From positions 62,001 through 126,000 of the forward strand of contig JAUIRK010000761.1 of the NCBI GenBank assembly GCA_030549495.1: a stretch of DNA of 64,000 nucleotides, written 5' to 3'. This document shows positions 35,513 to 46,432 of the stretch, piece by piece (position 1 is the stretch's first letter; the number at the start of each line of letters is the position of its first letter). Source of the stretch: Nectonema munidae. Taxonomy: Eukaryota > Nematomorpha > Nectonematoida > Nectonematidae. The notes under the pieces were generated by a model. The model did no database searches. It was not told the origin of the DNA and worked only from the letters and a program-made list of their open reading frames with translations. The translations under genes were made by a program, and so were the position numbers.

Positions 35513-35793
35513 TATCAGAGGTCTGGCAAGACCTCCGGGGAGACAACTCGTCAAACTTGCCAGCCTTATTATATATTTAAATGTGTAAATCGTAAAATGC
35601 TTAAAAAATATACTTAAAATAAAATTTTTCAAAAAATATTTTACATATATATTGAAAGCCACATTTCAAAAATTCTACCTAAAAGTTAAAAAATTTAACT
35701 TTGAAATTGCAGTTTTATTTCATAAAAACTATATGATTGGTTGAAATGTTTATGTAATCTTCTATCTATCTATATTATCTAATCTATAATAAG

Positions 35794-36642
35794 CTAGCGG
35801 TCCTGTGGTCGTTTCTGGCTTCGCTCGAAACAGTGTTCTCGTTGCGCTTGAATTTACATAGGATTCTGGGTAATGTGTATTTTGAATTGCTAATTTAAAT
35901 TCGGTTCGCTCGAAACGACCACGGGAGCGGCTAGTTTTTTTTTCAGAATCCTACGCTCGAAACATAGGATTCTGGGTAGTGTGTATATTGAGTTGCTAAT
36001 TCAAATTCGCTTCGCTCAAAACGACCACAGGACCGGCTAGTTTTTTTTGTTTAGGCTACGCTCGAAACATAGGATTCTTGTAGTGTGTATTTTGAGTTGC
36101 TAATAGTGTTATATGGTATGGTGGTCAGTTTTTAGAATATTTGTACCTTTTCTGTTTATTTTTCTATTACACCATATAAAAATACACACAAAATATATTT
36201 CAACCAATCAGAATGCTTCAAACACATATATACATAAAACATATAATAATTTAAACCAATCAGAATGCTTCAAACACATACACACATATAAACTCACACG
36301 TATTTTCACGTTATATGGTATGGTGGTCAGTTTTTAGAATATTTGTATCTTTTCTGTGTATTTTTCTATTACACCATATAAAAATACATACAAAAGATAT
36401 TTCAACCAATCAGAATGCTTCAAGCGACACTCACACTACAGATATATAAACTCATCACACATATAAAAATACACACAAAACATATAATAAATTTAACCAA
36501 TCAGAATGCTTCAAACACATATACACATACAAACTCATCACACCATATAAAAATACACACAAAACATATATAAATAATTTCAACCAATCAAAATGCTTCC
36601 AGCGACACACACACACACAGACACACAGACGCTAGCTTATTA
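35794..36642 (-). mobile_element. Non-autonomous Helitron, minus strand
   Basis: The 3' end (CTAG and GGTCCTGTGGTC hairpin arm) is at 35794, and the 5' part (AATAAGCTAGC then (TG)n) runs to 36642. The first few 5' bases are cut where the next Helitron starts. It has three successive 3' modules (borders near 35934 and 36040) and several copies of GCATTCTGATTGGTTGAAAT. Confidence 0.75.
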
Positions 36643-37153
36643 TCTATATTATAATAAGCTAGCGTGTGTGTGTGTGTGTGTCTGTGTGTCGCTGGAAGCA
36701 TTCTGATTGGTTGAAATTATTAAATGTTTTGTGTGTATTTTTATATGGTGTGATGAGTTTATATGTGTGTATGTGTTTGAAGCATTCTGATTGGTTGAAA
36801 TTATTATATGTTTTGTGTGTATTTTTGTGAGTGTCGCTTGAAGCATTCTGATTGGTTGAAATATCTTTTCTCTGTATTTTAATATGGTATTTAACTAAAC
36901 AAAAAAAACTAGCCGGTCCCGTTGTCGTTTCGAGCGAAGCGAATTTGAATTAGCAACTCAATATACACACTACCCAGAATCCTATGTTTCGAGCGCAGCC
37001 TAAACAAAAAAAACTAGCCGGTCCCGTTGTCGTTTCGAGCGAAGCGAATTTGAATTAGCAACTCAATATACACACTACCCAGAATCCTATGTTTCGAGCG
37101 CAGCGAGAAACACTGTTTCGAGCGAAGCGAGAAACGACCACGGGACCGGCTAG
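36643..37153 (+). mobile_element. Non-autonomous Helitron, 511 bp
   Basis: Begins TCTATATTATAATAAGC and ends CGACCACGGGACCGGCTAG, the canonical 5'-TC and CTRR-3' termini with a subterminal palindrome. It starts after an A inside the 5' end of the minus-strand copy, as expected for Helitron insertion at AT. Two nested 3' modules lie at about 36909-37153. Confidence 0.85.
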
Positions 37154-37220
37154 TTTTTTTTGTTTAGTTAAATACCATATTAAAATACAGAGAAAAGATA
37201 TTTCAACCAATCAGAATGCT
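37154..37220 (-). repeat. Inverted Helitron scrap forming an 80-bp palindrome arm
   Basis: Together with the end of the previous unit this is a perfect inverted copy of about 36840-36915. It is the 3' flank of a minus-strand unit that shares the 3' module of the plus-strand unit. Confidence 0.75.
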
Positions 37221-37615
37221 TCATTATTATTATAATAAGCTAGCGTGTGTGTGTGTGTGTGTCTGTGTGTCGCTGGAAGCATTCTGATTGGTTGAAATTA
37301 TTTATCTATATACGTTTTGTCTATCTATGTGTTTGAAGCATTCTAATTGGTTCAAATTATTATATGTTTTGTGTGTATTTAAAAACAAATAACTCACAAC
37401 TAAACCATATATGACCATTAGCATCAGACCATATAAAAAATACACACATAAGATATAAATAATTTCAACCAATGAGAATGCTACAAACAATTACATACAC
37501 AAAACATATATAAATATTTCAACCAATTAGAATGCTTCAATTTTTTTTTATATTGATAGCACAATCAATTTTTTCTATTCATTATTACAATTTTCTAATA
37601 ACATATCGCCCCACA

Positions 37616-40600
37616 ATGGATTCTAATACAACCAAAAAAAACTTGAATAGAGCTCATGCTAATTCCAAACCTACTAACAACATTTCTCGGGATATCAACT
37701 ATATAAATCATCTTATCCATACCATAAATGTTTTTACCAATGATACTAATGAAACACCCCATGATCTTTATGACTACAATAAGCAAGGGTCTTCTAAAAA
37801 TTTTTACACAAATCATATCTATAACAACAACGATCAAGGGTCTTCTAAAAATTTTTTTACAACTGACCATGCTAACCCTAAAAATCATAATATTTATAAC
37901 CAAAAAAAAAGAAAAAGAGATAGCGAGACTATAACAAATATATTTTCCATAACTAATATCGATCAAAATTTTGGAAGCAACAAAAAAATTCATAAACAAG
38001 AAGATGTTATGCGTAAAAAAGTAAAGCGTGCAAATGAGACTCTACAACAAACCGAAGAACGTAGGCACAATAATTCTTTACGTGAACAACGAAGGCGTGC
38101 AAATCAGACTCTAGAAGAAACCGAAGAACGTATGTACAAGGATACTTTAGGTCAACAACGAAAGCGTGCAAATGAGACTCTACAAGAAACCGAAGAACGT
38201 AGGCACAATAATTCTTTACGTGAAGAACGAAGGCGTGCAAATGAGACTCTACAAGAAGCCGAAGAACGTAGGTACAATAATTCTTTACGTGAAGAACGAA
38301 GGCGTGCAAATGAGACTCTACAAGAAGCCGAAGAACGTAGGTACAATAATTCTTTACGTGAAGAACGAAGACGTGCAAATGAGACTCTAGAAGAAACCGA
38401 AGAACGTAGATATTGCAATGCACTACGCCAAAGAATTAACAGATTTAATAATACAAATACTCCAAGTTCCCTTAATTCCGCAAGAATAAACAATCAAAAT
38501 ATTTTACCTGATTTGCATTATTTAGGTCAGTTTAACATTCTTTGTCCACATTGTCGTGCAATCAAATTTCCAACAGAATCATTCAAGTGTTGTGTTAACG
38601 GAAAAGTAACACTACCAAATCTTGAAGATTTTCCACAAGAACTAAAAGACTTATATTTAAGTGATTCTCCTAGAGCAAGACATTTCCGTAAAAACATAAG
38701 AATTTATAATAATGCTTTTTGTTTTGCAAGTTTACAAGCAAATATACGTACACCACCTGGAAGTGGTACTCCATGTTTCAGGATTTCTGGACAAATGTAT
38801 CATAGGTATGGTTCCCTGCATCCTGTTGAAAATCAAACACCCAATTTCAGTCAATTATATATTATTGAGCCAGCAACTGCATTGAATATGAGAATGGCTA
38901 ATCCATCCAATTTTACATGTAAAAGAGATGTTATCGAAATAATTCAGAATGTATTAAACAGAGTTTCACCATATGCTGCCGCATATAGGCATATGGCCGA
39001 TGTTGAAAAAGAACAAGAAGAAATTGCAAAGCAAGAGAACCGTTTACCATCAATAATAACAATGGTAATGCGTGAAGGTAATGACAGAAGAAGATATAAT
39101 GCTCCTCTACACGAAGAAGTTGCCGCAATTTTCACCAGTAATGATGGTGCCCCTCCACTTAATAACCAAATTGTTGTATATCCCCATAATCAACCTCTTA
39201 GACACATCCCATATATTTCTGCAAACATTGATTCAATGATTTACCCACTAATTTTTCCTAGAGGCGAAGCTGGATGGGACACAAATCTTAATCATTTTCC
39301 ACAACATTCAACTCCGGTGCGCAATAGACTAACACAATTAGAATATTATCTTTATAGACTTGCTTTTAGAAATGATTTTTCTGCTTTGCATTTAGCAGGT
39401 AAATTATTTCAACAATTTTTGGTTGATGCCTATGTCAAAGTTGAAGGTCAACGCCTTTCTTTTATTCGAAATAATCAAAGGCAACTTAGAGCAGAAACAT
39501 ATCAAGGTTTGGTCGACCATCTTCAAAGTACTGCTGATGATCGTAATTTACGCGCCGGTAATATTGTAATTCTTCCATCCACTTTTCAGGGGTCTTCACG
39601 CCAAATGCATCAATTATATCTTGATGCAATGGCTATTGTAGCTAAAAATGGAAAACCAGATCTTTTTTTAACATTTACATGCAATCCAAAATGGCCAGAA
39701 ATTGTTGACAATTTATTGCCAGATCAAACACCTTCAGATAGACCCGACTTGGTTTCACGCGTTTTCAAATTAAAAGTTGAAGCATTAAAGAATGACTTAA
39801 AGAATGGAGTTCTTGGTGTTATTTGTGGCCACGTGGATGTTATTGAGTTCCAAAAAAGAGGACTTCCTCATGTTCACATGCTTTTACATCTAAGTAATGA
39901 TTCTAAATTGTATAATGCAGACGACATTGACACCCTCATTTCTGCACAAATTCCTGATCCTGAAGAAAACCCAGAACTATATGAAATAATTAAATCTTGC
40001 ATGATCCATGGTCCATGTGGACATTTGAACAATTCATCACAATGTATGCAAGATGGAACTTGCATTAAAGACTATCCTAAACAATTTAATCAGCGCACTA
40101 TACTTAATAATAATGGCTATCCTTTATATTTTAGACCTGACAACGGCCGCACAGTCACTATCAGAAATGTTGAATTAGATAACAGATGGGTTGTCCCTTA
40201 TAACCCTTTTCTATGTAAAAAATACAGCGCGCATATAAATTTAGAGGCCTGCGTTAGTATCAAAAGTGTTAAATATCTTTACAAATATGTCTACAAAGGC
40301 CATGACACAGCTCATGTTGAAATTAATGAACGCATTGATCATGATGAAATTAAAACATATTTAGATGCCAGATATGTTTCTCCTCCTGAAGCATCCTGGC
40401 GCTTATTTACATTCCCCATGCATACACAAAGCCATAATATTATTAGACTCCCATTACATCTTCCTAATCAGCAAACAATTTATTTTAGAGAAGGCGAAGA
40501 AAATCCTGCCCTTTCTAGGGCCCATCATACAATGTTAATTGCTTGGTTCTACCTAAATCAAAATGATCAAAACGCCAGGCAGTACTTATACACCGATATT

Positions 40601-42559
40601 CCTTATCATTATGTCTTCAAAAGTTCGGAAAAAAAATGGGTAATTAGACAGAGGGGGGCTGAGAAAGTAGTAAGTAGGATGTATAACGCCAGTATTAGAG
40701 AGGGTGAGCGATACTTTCTACGCATTCTTCTTTTGCACGTACCTGGTGCCACATCTTATAAGTATTTAAAAACATATAATGGAACTTTATATTCAACTTT
40801 TAGGGAAGCATGTATTGCACGTAATTTATTAGTAGATGACAGTTTATGGGTTCGCACAATCACAGAATTAGTTGAAACGGCATCTCCTTCACAAATAAGA
40901 ACTTCATTTTCTTTTATTTTAATTCATGGTGAGCCAAGTAATCCTTCTCATTTGTGGCAAACCTTTCGTTACGATATGATAGAGGATTATCTCCAGTATG
41001 AGTCGGATTTTAAAGCTGAACAATCTGCACTTGCAGAAATTCAAAGTATTCTCGAACAATTTGGTAAGACACTTATTGATTTTGGACTTCCAGAATTGAA
41101 AGAAACATTAATTGAAGATCCACCCAATATCCAACAAGCTAGACAAGAAGCTTCTAATTTAAGAAATATGCTTAACCCAGAACAGATTTCGGTTGCCGAT
41201 TCAGTAATTGGTTCATTAGAAAAAAATGACAAATCTTCAGCTAAAGTTTTCTTTATTGATGGTCCAGGTGGCACCGGTAAGACTTTCACATATAACTACA
41301 TTATTAAAGAAATAATTGGTCGTAATTTGAATGTTCTTACTTGTGCTTGGACAGGAATTGCTGCCACTTTATTGGAAAATGGCAGGACTGTTCATTCCGT
41401 TTTTAAATTACCTGTTCCTGTTTTAGATAATTCAACATGTAATATTAAACCAAATAGTAAACATGCAGAATTTATCCGTAAACAAGATATTATAATTTTT
41501 GACGAAGCAAGCATGATTCCTAAATACGCCCTTGAAGCCATTGATAAAATGCTTAGAGATATCTGCAACACAAGTATACCATTTGCTGGAAAAATTATTC
41601 TTCTCGGCGGAGACTTCCGTCAAACATTACCAGTTGTAAAAAGAGGAAACCCCGCTCAAATCATTGAAACATGCTTGAAAAGTTCATATATATGGCCATT
41701 AGTTAAAGTTTTTCATCTTCACACCAACATGAGGGCAGCTCAACAAGACCACCTCTTTTCAGAATTTCTTCTTTCTCTGGGAAATGGACAATTGCCTGTT
41801 AACTATAACGATCCTTTCAAAGATTGTATTGAGATACCAAATCAATGTGTATTAACTAAAAGTGATAACATCATTGCTTCTGTTTTTAATGATGATGGTA
41901 TTAACGTTGCAGACAAAGTCATTTTAACTCCTACCAATCAAGACTCTTTAGAAATTAACAACCAAGTACTACATCAACTTTCGGGGGAATCTAAAACATA
42001 TTACAGTACAGACTCTGTTGTTACAGATAATCAAGAAGAAATTGATCTTTATCCAATGGAATTTCTCAATTCCTTAACACCATCTGGTATGCCACAACAT
42101 AAACTCATTTTAAAAGTAGGATGTATCGTAATGCTTCTTCGAAATCTTAGTCTTAAGGATGGTCTCTGTAATGGAACACGTCTTAGAATAACTAAATTAT
42201 TGGATAATACAATTGAATGTCAAATTCTTACTGGTGTTAACTGTGGAAAGAATGTTCTCATTACTAGAATTTCACTGTCTCCTAACGATACAAATCTACC
42301 CTTTCAAATTAAGCGTATTCAGTTTCCTCTCAGATTGTCGTATGCACTCACTATCAATAAAAGTCAGGGACAAACTTTTGAAAAAGTTGGTATTTTTTTA
42401 AGAAAACCATGTTTCAGTCATGGACAACTTTATGTTGCCCTTTCAAGAGCAAGATCTTTTCAGGCCATTAAATTTCAGGTCTATCAAACACATCAACAAG
42501 GATATCACAACAATAATTTATATACAAAAAATATAGTTTACCCACAAATTTTTCATTGA
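37616..42559 (+). CDS. Helitron Rep/PIF1-like helicase, intact
   Basis: 1647 codons from the ATG at 37616 (MDSNTTKKN). The frame also opens at an earlier ATG at 37532, inside a repeat motif. N-terminus: Asn-rich, then about eight 22-residue repeats of the form RRRANETLQEAEERRYNNSL (about 140-270), as seen in other Helitron proteins. Then a cysteine cluster (CPHCRAIKFPTESFKCC, about 310) and the HUH Rep domain: LFLTFTCNPKWPEI, then VIEFQKRGLPHVHMLLHL with the His-x-His metal site near 750, and the Tyr motif KYLYKYVYKGHD near 887 with two candidate nicking tyrosines. C-terminal SF1B helicase: Walker A DGPGGTGKTF near 1215, IIFDEASM, GGDFRQTLPVV and YALTINKSQGQTFEKVGIFL, ending with YVALSRARSF. 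It nicks, unwinds and replicates the element by rolling circle. No stop or frameshift was seen. Confidence 0.95.
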   Translation: MDSNTTKKNLNRAHANSKPTNNISRDINYINHLIHTINVFTNDTNETPHDLYDYNKQGSSKNFYTNHIYNNNDQGSSKNFFTTDHANPKNHNIYNQKKRKRDSETITNIFSITNIDQNFGSNKKIHKQEDVMRKKVKRANETLQQTEERRHNNSLREQRRRANQTLEETEERMYKDTLGQQRKRANETLQETEERRHNNSLREERRRANETLQEAEERRYNNSLREERRRANETLQEAEERRYNNSLREERRRANETLEETEERRYCNALRQRINRFNNTNTPSSLNSARINNQNILPDLHYLGQFNILCPHCRAIKFPTESFKCCVNGKVTLPNLEDFPQELKDLYLSDSPRARHFRKNIRIYNNAFCFASLQANIRTPPGSGTPCFRISGQMYHRYGSLHPVENQTPNFSQLYIIEPATALNMRMANPSNFTCKRDVIEIIQNVLNRVSPYAAAYRHMADVEKEQEEIAKQENRLPSIITMVMREGNDRRRYNAPLHEEVAAIFTSNDGAPPLNNQIVVYPHNQPLRHIPYISANIDSMIYPLIFPRGEAGWDTNLNHFPQHSTPVRNRLTQLEYYLYRLAFRNDFSALHLAGKLFQQFLVDAYVKVEGQRLSFIRNNQRQLRAETYQGLVDHLQSTADDRNLRAGNIVILPSTFQGSSRQMHQLYLDAMAIVAKNGKPDLFLTFTCNPKWPEIVDNLLPDQTPSDRPDLVSRVFKLKVEALKNDLKNGVLGVICGHVDVIEFQKRGLPHVHMLLHLSNDSKLYNADDIDTLISAQIPDPEENPELYEIIKSCMIHGPCGHLNNSSQCMQDGTCIKDYPKQFNQRTILNNNGYPLYFRPDNGRTVTIRNVELDNRWVVPYNPFLCKKYSAHINLEACVSIKSVKYLYKYVYKGHDTAHVEINERIDHDEIKTYLDARYVSPPEASWRLFTFPMHTQSHNIIRLPLHLPNQQTIYFREGEENPALSRAHHTMLIAWFYLNQNDQNARQYLYTDIPYHYVFKSSEKKWVIRQRGAEKVVSRMYNASIREGERYFLRILLLHVPGATSYKYLKTYNGTLYSTFREACIARNLLVDDSLWVRTITELVETASPSQIRTSFSFILIHGEPSNPSHLWQTFRYDMIEDYLQYESDFKAEQSALAEIQSILEQFGKTLIDFGLPELKETLIEDPPNIQQARQEASNLRNMLNPEQISVADSVIGSLEKNDKSSAKVFFIDGPGGTGKTFTYNYIIKEIIGRNLNVLTCAWTGIAATLLENGRTVHSVFKLPVPVLDNSTCNIKPNSKHAEFIRKQDIIIFDEASMIPKYALEAIDKMLRDICNTSIPFAGKIILLGGDFRQTLPVVKRGNPAQIIETCLKSSYIWPLVKVFHLHTNMRAAQQDHLFSEFLLSLGNGQLPVNYNDPFKDCIEIPNQCVLTKSDNIIASVFNDDGINVADKVILTPTNQDSLEINNQVLHQLSGESKTYYSTDSVVTDNQEEIDLYPMEFLNSLTPSGMPQHKLILKVGCIVMLLRNLSLKDGLCNGTRLRITKLLDNTIECQILTGVNCGKNVLITRISLSPNDTNLPFQIKRIQFPLRLSYALTINKSQGQTFEKVGIFLRKPCFSHGQLYVALSRARSFQAIKFQVYQTHQQGYHNNNLYTKNIVYPQIFH
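38017..38430 (+). repeat. 66-bp in-frame tandem repeat in the Helitron gene
   Basis: Six to eight copies of a 66-bp unit encoding the 22-residue charged helix. The last three are almost identical, suggesting recent expansion. Confidence 0.85.
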
Positions 42560-43280
42560 AATGAGAAAAAAACTAAAAAAATCAATACTACACAAATATT
42601 TTTAACAAAACTAAAAATACTAAAAAAAATCAATTCTAATAAATATATCATAGGTGGATGGGGCAATACAAAGTAGAACCTTAAAGTTGTAGATAAAAAT
42701 ACTTGAAAATACACATAATACAAAATCGCTGTTAAAAATCAGCCCAATAGACAATTAGAAAAATCTTTAAAAAGAGTAGAAAACAGTCAAAAACATATGT
42801 AAGAATCGGAAAACACAGTAATTAGATAACCAATTAGTAGTCGTAGCCAAACAGGCAACAAAGAGTGTGAGATTTCTGGCTCACATGATACCCCCGCCTT
42901 TGAGCGGTTAATACCTTTATGGGGGGACCTGTATTCCAGATAAACTAATTTAAAATTCATTTATACATACATATACATATAGGTAAGCTCAGAATAATAA
43001 ACAAAAAAATCATATTTTCAGAAATACACATGTAAAATGCAGGAATAAAAACCGCCATGTTTAGTGTATGCAGTTCACCGCAGCTTCGTGACTTATTTTA
43101 ATTGATTTTCAAATTAAATAACTATATCCTTTTTATCGTGTTGATTTCGTTTGAAAATCAATCAAAATCTGTCAAAAATAAGAATCGTTAATTCAATAGT
43201 ACTGATATTTTTTGATTAAAATCAATCAAATTACAACTACCAAGAATCCTATTTTTCAAGCGTATCCTAAACAAAAAAAA
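42560..43280 (+). other. Helitron 3' non-coding region
   Basis: From the helicase stop to the 3' module. Contains AAAATCAATCAAAATCTGTC near 43150, similar to blocks in the tandem array at 9420-10440, which may be a shared repeat or chance in AT-rich DNA. Confidence 0.5.
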
Positions 43281-43836
43281 CTAGCCGGTCCCTTGGTCGT
43301 TTCGAGCGAAGCGAATTTGAATTAGCAACTCAATATACACACTACCCAGAATCCTATGTTTCGAGCGCAGCGAGAAACACTGTTTCGAGCGAAGCGAGAA
43401 ACGACCACGGGACCGGCTAGTTTTTTATTGTTTAGGCTACGCTCGAAAGATAGAATTCTGGGTAATGTGTATTTTGAGTTGCTAATAGTGTTATATGGTA
43501 TGGTGATCAGTTTTTAGAATATTTGTACCTTTTCTGTGTATTTTTCTATTACACCATATAAAATACATACAAAAGGTATTTCAACCAATCAGAATGCTTC
43601 AAGCGATACTCACACTACAGATATATGAACTCATCACACATATAAAAACACAAACACAAAACATATATAAATAATTTCAACCAATCAGAATGCTTCAACA
43701 AATACACACATATAAACTCATCACACCATATAAAAATACATACGAAAAACATATATAAATAAATTCAACCAATCAAAATGCTTCCAGCGACACACAGACA
43801 CACACACACACACACGCTAGCTTATTATAATATAGA
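43281..43836 (-). mobile_element. Non-autonomous Helitron, minus strand, 556 bp
   Basis: Reading the minus strand it starts TCTATATTATAATAAGC at 43836 and ends with CTAG at 43281. It has three GCATTCTGATTGGTTGAAAT-type blocks. Its 3' module (43281-43420) doubles as the 3' module of the autonomous plus-strand element. Confidence 0.85.
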
Positions 43837-44376
43837 CTAGCCGGTCCCGTGGTCGTTTCTCGCTTCGCTCGAAACAGTGTTTCTCGCTACGCTCGAAACA
43901 TAGGATTCTGGTTAGTGTGTATATTGAGTTGCTAATTCTAATTCGCTTCTCTCAAAACGACCACGGGACCGGCTAGTTTTTTATTGTTTAGGCTACGCTC
44001 GAAAGATAGAATTCTTGTAGTGTGTATTTTGAGTTGCTAATAGTGTTATATGGTATGGTGATCAGTTTTTAGAATATTTGTACCTTTTCTGTGTATTTTT
44101 CTATTACACCATATAAAATACATACAAAAGGTATTTCAACCAATCAGAATGCTTCAAGCGACACTCACACTACAGATATATGAACTCATCACACATATTT
44201 TTGTACCTTTTCTGTGTATTTTTCTATTACACCATATAAAATACATACAAAAGGTATTTCAACCAATCAGAATGCTTCAAGCAACCGTCAAACTACAGAT
44301 ATATGAACTCATCACACATATAAAAATACATACAAAACATATAATAATTTCAACCAATCAGAATGCTTCAAGCGAT
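43837..44376 (-). mobile_element. Non-autonomous Helitron, minus strand, 5' end lost
   Basis: The 3' CTAG at 43837 abuts the 5' TC of the previous unit (43836) with no spacer. It carries an internal duplication (about 44060-44180 and 44205-44310) and lacks the 5' terminus. Confidence 0.75.
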
Positions 44377-44456
44377 ATATGTTTGTAGCATTCTGATTGG
44401 TTGAAATTATTTATATGTTATGTGTGTATTTTTTATATGGTCTGATGAGTTGCTAA
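44377..44456 (+). mobile_element. Helitron fragment, plus strand
   Basis: A short internal piece with GCATTCTGATTGGTTGAAAT and TATATGGTCTGATGAGTT, fused head on to the truncated minus-strand unit. Confidence 0.65.
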
Positions 44457-45057
44457 TCTATATTATAATAAGCTAGCGTCTGTCTGTCGCTGTAAACATT
44501 TTGATTGGTTGAAATTATTTATATATGTTTTGTGTGTGTTTTTATATGGTGTGATGAGTTTGTATGTGTGTATTTGTTTGAAGCATTTTGATTGGTTGAA
44601 ATTATTTATATGTGTTTTGTGTATATATGTGTTTGAAGCATTCTGATTGGTTGAAATACCTTTTGTATGTATTTTATATGGTGTAATAGAAAAATACACA
44701 GAAAAGATACAAATATTCTAATAACTGATCACCATACCATATAACACTATTAGCAACTCAAAATACACATTACCCAGAATCCTATGTTTTGAGCGTAGCC
44801 TAAACAAAAAAAACTAGCCGGTCCCGTGGTCTTTCGAGCGAAGCGAATTTGAATTAGCAACTCAATATACACACTACCCAGAATCCTATGTTTCGAGCGT
44901 AAGATTCTGAAAAAAAACTAGCCGCTCCCGTGGTCGTTTCGAGCGAACCGAATTTAAATTAGCAACTCAATATACACACTACCCAGAATCCTATGTTTCG
45001 AGCGCAGCGAGAAACACTGTTTCGAGCGAAGCGAGAAACGACCACGGGACCGGCTAG
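44457..45057 (+). mobile_element. Non-autonomous Helitron, 601 bp
   Basis: Starts TCTATATTATAATAAGC after an A (44456) and ends GGACCGGCTAG at 45057. Contains two tandem 3' modules. Confidence 0.87.
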
Positions 45058-45581
45058 TATAGATTATAATAAGCTAGCGTCTGTGTGTGTGTCTGTCGCT
45101 GGAAGCATTCTGATTGGTTGAAATTATTTATATATGTGTTTTGTGTGTATTTTTATATGGTGTGATGAGTTTGTATGTGTTTGAAGCATTCTGATTGGTT
45201 GAAATTATTTATATGTTTTATATGTGTGATGAGTTCATATATCTGTAGTGTGAGTGTCGCTTGAAGCATTCTGATTGGTTGAAATATATTTTGTATGTAT
45301 TTTTATATGGTGTAATAGAAAAATACATAGAAAAGGTACAAATATTCTAAAAACTGACCACCATACCATATAACACTATTAGCAACTCAAAATACACATT
45401 ACCCAGAATCCTATGTTACGAGCGTAGTCTAAACAAAAAAACTAGCCGGTCCCGTGGTCTTTTTGAGCGAAGCGAATTTGAATTAGCAACTCAATATACA
45501 CACTACCCAGAATCCTATGTTTCGAGCGCAGCGAGAAACACTGTTTCGAGCGAAGCGAGAAACGACCACGGGACCGGCTAG
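45058..45581 (+). mobile_element. Non-autonomous Helitron, 524 bp
   Basis: Directly abuts the previous unit. Its 5' end is the variant TATAGATTATAATAAGC. It ends CGACCACGGGACCGGCTAG at 45581. Confidence 0.85.
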
Positions 45582-45795
45582 TCTATATTATAATAAGCTA
45601 GCGTGTGTGTGTGTGTCTGTGTGTCGCTGGAAGCATTCTGATTGGTTGAATTTATTTATATATTTGTTTTGTGTGTATTTTTATATGGTGTGATGAGTTT
45701 ATATGTGCGTATGTGTTTGAAGCATTCTGATTGGTTTAAATTATTATATGTTTTGTATGTATTTTTATATGTGTGATGAGTTCATATATATATAA
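45582..45795 (+). mobile_element. Helitron unit, 3' truncated
   Basis: Starts TCTATATTATAATAAGC directly after CTAG of the previous unit. It stops near 45795, where the duplicated 2.4 kb segment begins. Confidence 0.8.
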
Positions 45796-46400
45796 GATTA
45801 TTTGACAAATATAATATTTAAAATAGTGCAAATTGCAAAGTATAGGTAATAACTTTTATAACATCGTATGAGGTAGCAAAATATGAACAGAAAGTTTAAT
45901 ATTTTTCGATTCTTTGATTACAGAATAATTTATTTTGATTATTTGATAAAATATATTATTTAATATCGTGAAAAAATTAATAACTTATCTAGCATCCTCT
46001 CCCCGAATGAGGTATATCAAATCTTACATCTAGCAAAATATGAACTGATAGGTTGGAGATGAATTATCGCGGTATACAGGTTGGAGGTGAACCATCGTAG
46101 TATACAGGTATAATGTATATAGGTAATAACTTATGTAGCATCGTCTCCCCGAATGAGATATATCAAATCTTACATCTAGCAGATTGTGAACAGAAAGTTG
46201 AACATTGTCTCCCTAGTTATTTGTACATGGAATAGAAACCATCGTAGTATACAGGTTGAAGATGAATCATCGTAGTATACAGGTTGGAGATGAATCATCG
46301 TAGTATACAGGTTGGAGATGAATCATTGTAGTATATAGTTTGGAGATGAATCATCGTAGAATACAGGTTGGAGAAGAATCATCGTAATATACGGGTTGGA

Positions 46401-46432
<32 letters not shown>

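Larger units (their letters stand above)
37221..43420 (+). mobile_element. Autonomous-looking Helitron
   Basis: The 5' end at 37221 (TCATTATTATTATAATAAGC, a variant of the family's start) is followed by (TG)n and GCATTCTGATTGGTTGAAAT blocks. The 3' end at 43420 is CGACCACGGGACCGGCTAG. Between them is an uninterrupted Rep/helicase gene. Both ends match the short copies around it, so it is the likely source of their mobility. The 3' module is shared with a minus-strand unit (43281-43836). Confidence 0.85.

Noticed and set aside
38007-38493. Minus-strand frames of 113-138 codons
   Set aside because: Shadows of the 66-bp coding repeat in the Helitron gene.
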